This document shows, in pieces, positions 32,604 through 34,984 of a stretch of 34,984 nt of DNA (positions are counted from its first letter, which is position 1; every line of letters starts with the position of its first letter). The notes below the pieces were generated by a model. The model saw only the letters and a program-made list of their open reading frames with translations. It ran no database searches and was not told the DNA's origin. The stretch comes from JBCCFX01 sp039029515 (GTDB lineage Bacteria > Planctomycetota > Phycisphaerae > Phycisphaerales > SM1A02). Both the position numbers and the translations under genes were made by a program. Location: positions 1 to 34,984 of the forward strand of contig JBCCFX010000008.1 of NCBI GenBank assembly GCA_039029515.1, in the 5' to 3' direction.

Positions 32604-33536
32604 GTGAGTAAAGACGTCCTCGACATCATGATCGGTTCCGGCAGCTCGGAGACCGATCCGCAGGCCGCCCTCGAACACTTCAATGCTGCCCGTGCGTCAG
32701 ACATCGAAGGTGATCGAGTCAGCGCGATCGCTGGCTACCGGAAAGCAAGCCAGCTTGATCCGGCCAACGGTGAGTACCTGTTCCGCCTTGCGTACGCGCT
32801 CGACCTCGTCGGCGAAGAAGACGAAGCCGTGGCGACGTACGAAGCGTTGTGTGCACGTGATCGCGCGCACTTCAACGGACTCATCAACCTCGCCGTGATC
32901 TACGAGGATCGTGGTGAGATCAACATGGCGGAAAAGTGCCTCAAGCAGGTGCTCGATACCAATCCGAATCATCTGCGCGCCCGCATGTTCCTGAAGGACG
33001 TGATGGCATCGCGCGACATGTACTACGACGAAGAGCAGGCACGTGACCGCGCCAAGCGCGCAGCGCTGCTCAACACGCCGGTGACGGACTTCGAATTGTC
33101 AGTCCGCGCCCGAAACTGCCTGAAGAAGATGCAGATCCGCACGCTGGGCGATCTCCTGAAGATCTCCGAGGCAGAACTGCTCAGCTACAAGAACTTCGGC
33201 GAGACGTCGCTGACGGAAATCAAGCACATGCTTGCCGTCAAGGGACTGCGGCTTGGTCAGGGCCTCGAAGGTCAGTACAGCCGCGTCCGCAAGGAGATCT
33301 ACGAAGAACTGCGCGGCAAGGCACCCGAGTCGGTGCTCAACAAGCCGATCGCGGTGCTGGATCTCTCGGTCCGCGCTCGCAAGGCGCTGCAATTGCTCAA
33401 TATCCAGACGCTTGGCGATCTGGCGACCCGCACTGAGGCTGAGTTGATGGGGGTGAAGAACTTCGGCCAGACCAGTCTGGTTGAGATCAAGGAGAAGCTC
33501 CAGAACTACAACCTGGGACTTCGCCATCTCGACTGA
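32604..33536 (+). CDS. TPR protein with two RNA polymerase alpha-CTD-like domains
   Basis: 310 residues from GTG 32604, with GGAG 9 nt upstream; an earlier in-frame start at 32550 lies upstream of the ribosome-binding site. Residues ~17-130 hold about three TPR motifs (AISGYRK-type: AIAGYRKASQLDPANGEYLF; AVATYEALCARDRAHFNGLI; AEKCLKQVLDTNPNHLRARM). Residues 158-218 and 248-308 are two alpha-CTD folds. The first keeps residues matching E. coli alpha R265, N268 and C269 (Arg168, Asn171, Cys172) and S299/E302 in NFGETSLTEIK, which contact UP-element DNA. The second keeps Arg257 but has Lys260 and Ala261 in place of Asn and Cys. It is not RpoA, since the N-terminal dimerisation domains are absent. 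It may bind DNA or sigma factor and regulate transcription. Divergent from the iron-responsive unit. Confidence 0.88.
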   Translation: MSKDVLDIMIGSGSSETDPQAALEHFNAARASDIEGDRVSAIAGYRKASQLDPANGEYLFRLAYALDLVGEEDEAVATYEALCARDRAHFNGLINLAVIYEDRGEINMAEKCLKQVLDTNPNHLRARMFLKDVMASRDMYYDEEQARDRAKRAALLNTPVTDFELSVRARNCLKKMQIRTLGDLLKISEAELLSYKNFGETSLTEIKHMLAVKGLRLGQGLEGQYSRVRKEIYEELRGKAPESVLNKPIAVLDLSVRARKALQLLNIQTLGDLATRTEAELMGVKNFGQTSLVEIKEKLQNYNLGLRHLD

Positions 33537-33568
33537 TCGGCTTGCTCGTCGATTCGAATACGGACATG

Positions 33569-33591
33569 CGGCCGCCTCTCTGGGGCGGCCG
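33569..33591 (+). terminator. GC hairpin after the TPR/alpha-CTD gene
   Basis: CGGCCGCC-TCTCTGG-GGCGGCCG is a perfect 8-bp stem with a 7-base loop, 32 bases after the stop codon. Only TTGTCG follows, so the T-run is weak. Confidence 0.55.
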
Positions 33592-33688
33592 TTGTCGTGG
33601 ATGGCTCGCAACTTCTCACGGACAAACTGTGGATGACGTGGGTTCGCGGACGATGCGCCTCCAGACGAAGTATCGTTTCGGAGTGCGC

Positions 33689-34984
33689 GTGAACCGGTCC
33701 ACAGTGCAACGTCGTCAGGTCCTGGCTTCCATCGGCGCGACCGTTGCTGCACCGTGGGTGTTCACGGGCTGTCGTGGCGATGATGAACCGACGCCCGTCG
33801 TGGCGACCGACGAAGCGCAGCTCGACCAAGGCATCGCGCCCCGGGATCAACGCCCGGCGCTGCCCGACGACGAACCGATCGTGCGCGTTCGCATCGGCAG
33901 GATTCGCAGCCATACCGCAGATGCCAGTACGGTCACGATCGGTGCTGCGGACGCGTGGATTCGAATGGTCAACGAACCCGAGGCTGAATCCGCGAATGCC
34001 ACCTTGCGGACGGAGCGCGGCGTCCTCGTGCGCGCACCTGCGACCATTGCCCTCACGGCATCCGGCTGGACGGTCACGGATGCGAAAGGCTTCCGCCCAT
34101 GGACATCTGGATTCGAAACGCTGCGGTTCGAGTCGGTCGATCAGGCCGCTGATGCACCGCTGTCCGTCAACGACACGCCGTATCCGGGCCAATTGCGTTG
34201 TGTCGTACGGCAGCGCATCGACGCGGAGCACACGACGAGCGAGTTCGATCTGGTCAGCAGCGTCCCCATGGAAACGTATCTGCCCGGCGTGCTCGCACAG
34301 GAACTCTATCCGCACTGGCCACGCGACACGTTCATTGCGCAGGCGGTCGCCGCGCGAAGCTTTGCGATGAGCGAGATCTGGTACTGGACGTCGCGCCGCC
34401 ACTATGACGTCACCAATACGACGCTCTCGCAGGTCTATCGCGGCGCGGTTGAACTGCAGCGCGCCCACGACGCGGTCGAATCGTGTCGCGGCATGTATCT
34501 CACGTATGACGAAGCGATCGTGCCTGGCTACTACTCCGCATGTTGTGGTGGCCTCGCTGCTTCTGCACCGCGCGTCATCGGTCCGAACCCCGCGAATAAT
34601 GTGCCGCCACTCTGGGGACGTGAAGGCGATGACATCTGTCACGATGCCAGCGTCTATTCATGGACAAAGAGACGCGACCGTGCCACGCTCGCCCGGCGGT
34701 TCGCTCGGTACGGTTCGCGCCGTGGGATCAAGCCGCTCGCCGCGCTCACGCAGATTGATGCGATCGATATCGCGGAACGAAGTGAACGTGGACGCCCGAT
34801 TCTGTATCGCGTTCGCGGCGGCGATGTCGAGACCGACGTGTCGCCGTATGTCTTGAAGCGTGCAATTGACTATTCGGATTCAACGATCGCGCGAGATGGC
34901 GGCCGCTTGCGCTCCTCGTTTCTCGACCTCTCCGTCGTCGACGACGCGGTCATCATCAACGGTCGCGGGGTCGGCGTAGGCCTC
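33689..34984 (+). CDS. SpoIID/LytB-domain lipoprotein, 3' end beyond the window
   Basis: 432 codons are visible with no stop. The GTG at 33689 has GGAG 6 nt upstream; the GTG at 33683 is also in frame. The N-terminus reads RRQVLASIGATVAAPWVFTGC: a twin-arginine-like motif plus a lipobox, so a Tat-exported lipoprotein is likely. SpoIID features are PMETYLPGVLAQELYPHWPR, FIAQAVAARSFAM, the CCGG segment after PGYYSA, and at the very end INGRGVGVGL, the start of the GHGVGLSQ-like motif with the first His replaced by Val. SpoIID in Bacillus is a peptidoglycan lytic transglycosylase; LytB is its amidase-enhancer relative. Here it probably acts on the cell wall. The key catalytic Glu would be the one in AQELYPHWP. 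Confidence 0.85.
   Translation, partial: MNRSTVQRRQVLASIGATVAAPWVFTGCRGDDEPTPVVATDEAQLDQGIAPRDQRPALPDDEPIVRVRIGRIRSHTADASTVTIGAADAWIRMVNEPEAESANATLRTERGVLVRAPATIALTASGWTVTDAKGFRPWTSGFETLRFESVDQAADAPLSVNDTPYPGQLRCVVRQRIDAEHTTSEFDLVSSVPMETYLPGVLAQELYPHWPRDTFIAQAVAARSFAMSEIWYWTSRRHYDVTNTTLSQVYRGAVELQRAHDAVESCRGMYLTYDEAIVPGYYSACCGGLAASAPRVIGPNPANNVPPLWGREGDDICHDASVYSWTKRRDRATLARRFARYGSRRGIKPLAALTQIDAIDIAERSERGRPILYRVRGGDVETDVSPYVLKRAIDYSDSTIARDGGRLRSSFLDLSVVDDAVIINGRGVGVGL

Noticed and set aside
33506..34642. 378-codon minus-strand ORF
   Set aside because: It lies antisense to the SpoIID-domain gene, whose family motifs are clear; the antisense product is Arg-rich with no recognisable domain. 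High-GC sequence commonly gives such shadow ORFs.

Overview
The window looks like a chromosomal segment of a member of the Planctomycetota, most likely the class Phycisphaerae. The reasons are the high-GC coding style, secreted proteins ending in an EF-hand/dockerin-like 'DNGDG...VNIDDLL' tail, a very large Asp-box (BNR) exoprotein with an internal PDZ domain, a LamG-type exoprotein, and a protein joining TPRs to RNA-polymerase alpha-CTD domains. This placement is inference from domain style; there is no rRNA or other marker gene here. I see no CRISPR array, insertion sequence, integrase or phage gene.

Layout. Bases 1-874 hold most of a histidinol-dehydrogenase-family gene in a less GC-rich style. 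It stops matching its family in mid-domain and the sequence passes out of frame into the 3' part of a LamG exoprotein gene, so it is probably a chimeric join or a foreign fragment. Next come the giant BNR/PDZ exoprotein (-), a secreted helical-repeat protein (+), a membrane-peroxiredoxin fusion with a small membrane protein (+), and a nested palindromic repeat cluster. The imuA-imuB-dnaE2 translesion mutagenesis operon follows (-, 14.8 to 9.2 kb). After it are an Hpt protein and a response regulator-GGDEF protein (+), then a minus-strand run of methyltransferase, membrane protein and long-chain polyprenyl synthase, and the eroded 5' end of an M16 peptidase gene.

From 19.4 kb: a secreted nuclease/phosphatase with tandem dockerin-like repeats, a Dabb-domain lipoprotein, an RsmJ-like methyltransferase, tRNA-Ala(TGC), an SH3-domain exoprotein, a TolC-like lipoprotein overlapping a Sua5/TsaC gene, a ChaN-like lipoprotein with a two-domain TlpA-like protein, a 20-codon ORF followed by a hairpin, a MATE transporter, a small membrane protein coupled to haem oxygenase under an apparent Fur box, the TPR/alpha-CTD protein, and the 5' part of a SpoIID/LytB-domain lipoprotein that runs off the end.

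Themes. There is one clear functional operon (SOS-type mutagenesis), one iron/haem unit (Fur box, small membrane protein, haem oxygenase), and many envelope or secreted proteins. Several genes have a -10-like hexamer only 7-8 nt before the start codon and no Shine-Dalgarno sequence, suggesting leaderless transcripts. The items most deserving follow-up are the TPR/double-alpha-CTD protein, the Fur-controlled small-membrane-protein/haem-oxygenase unit, the microORF with its hairpins before the MATE gene, the palindromic cluster at 8.95-9.16 kb, and the imuA operator-like direct repeat.
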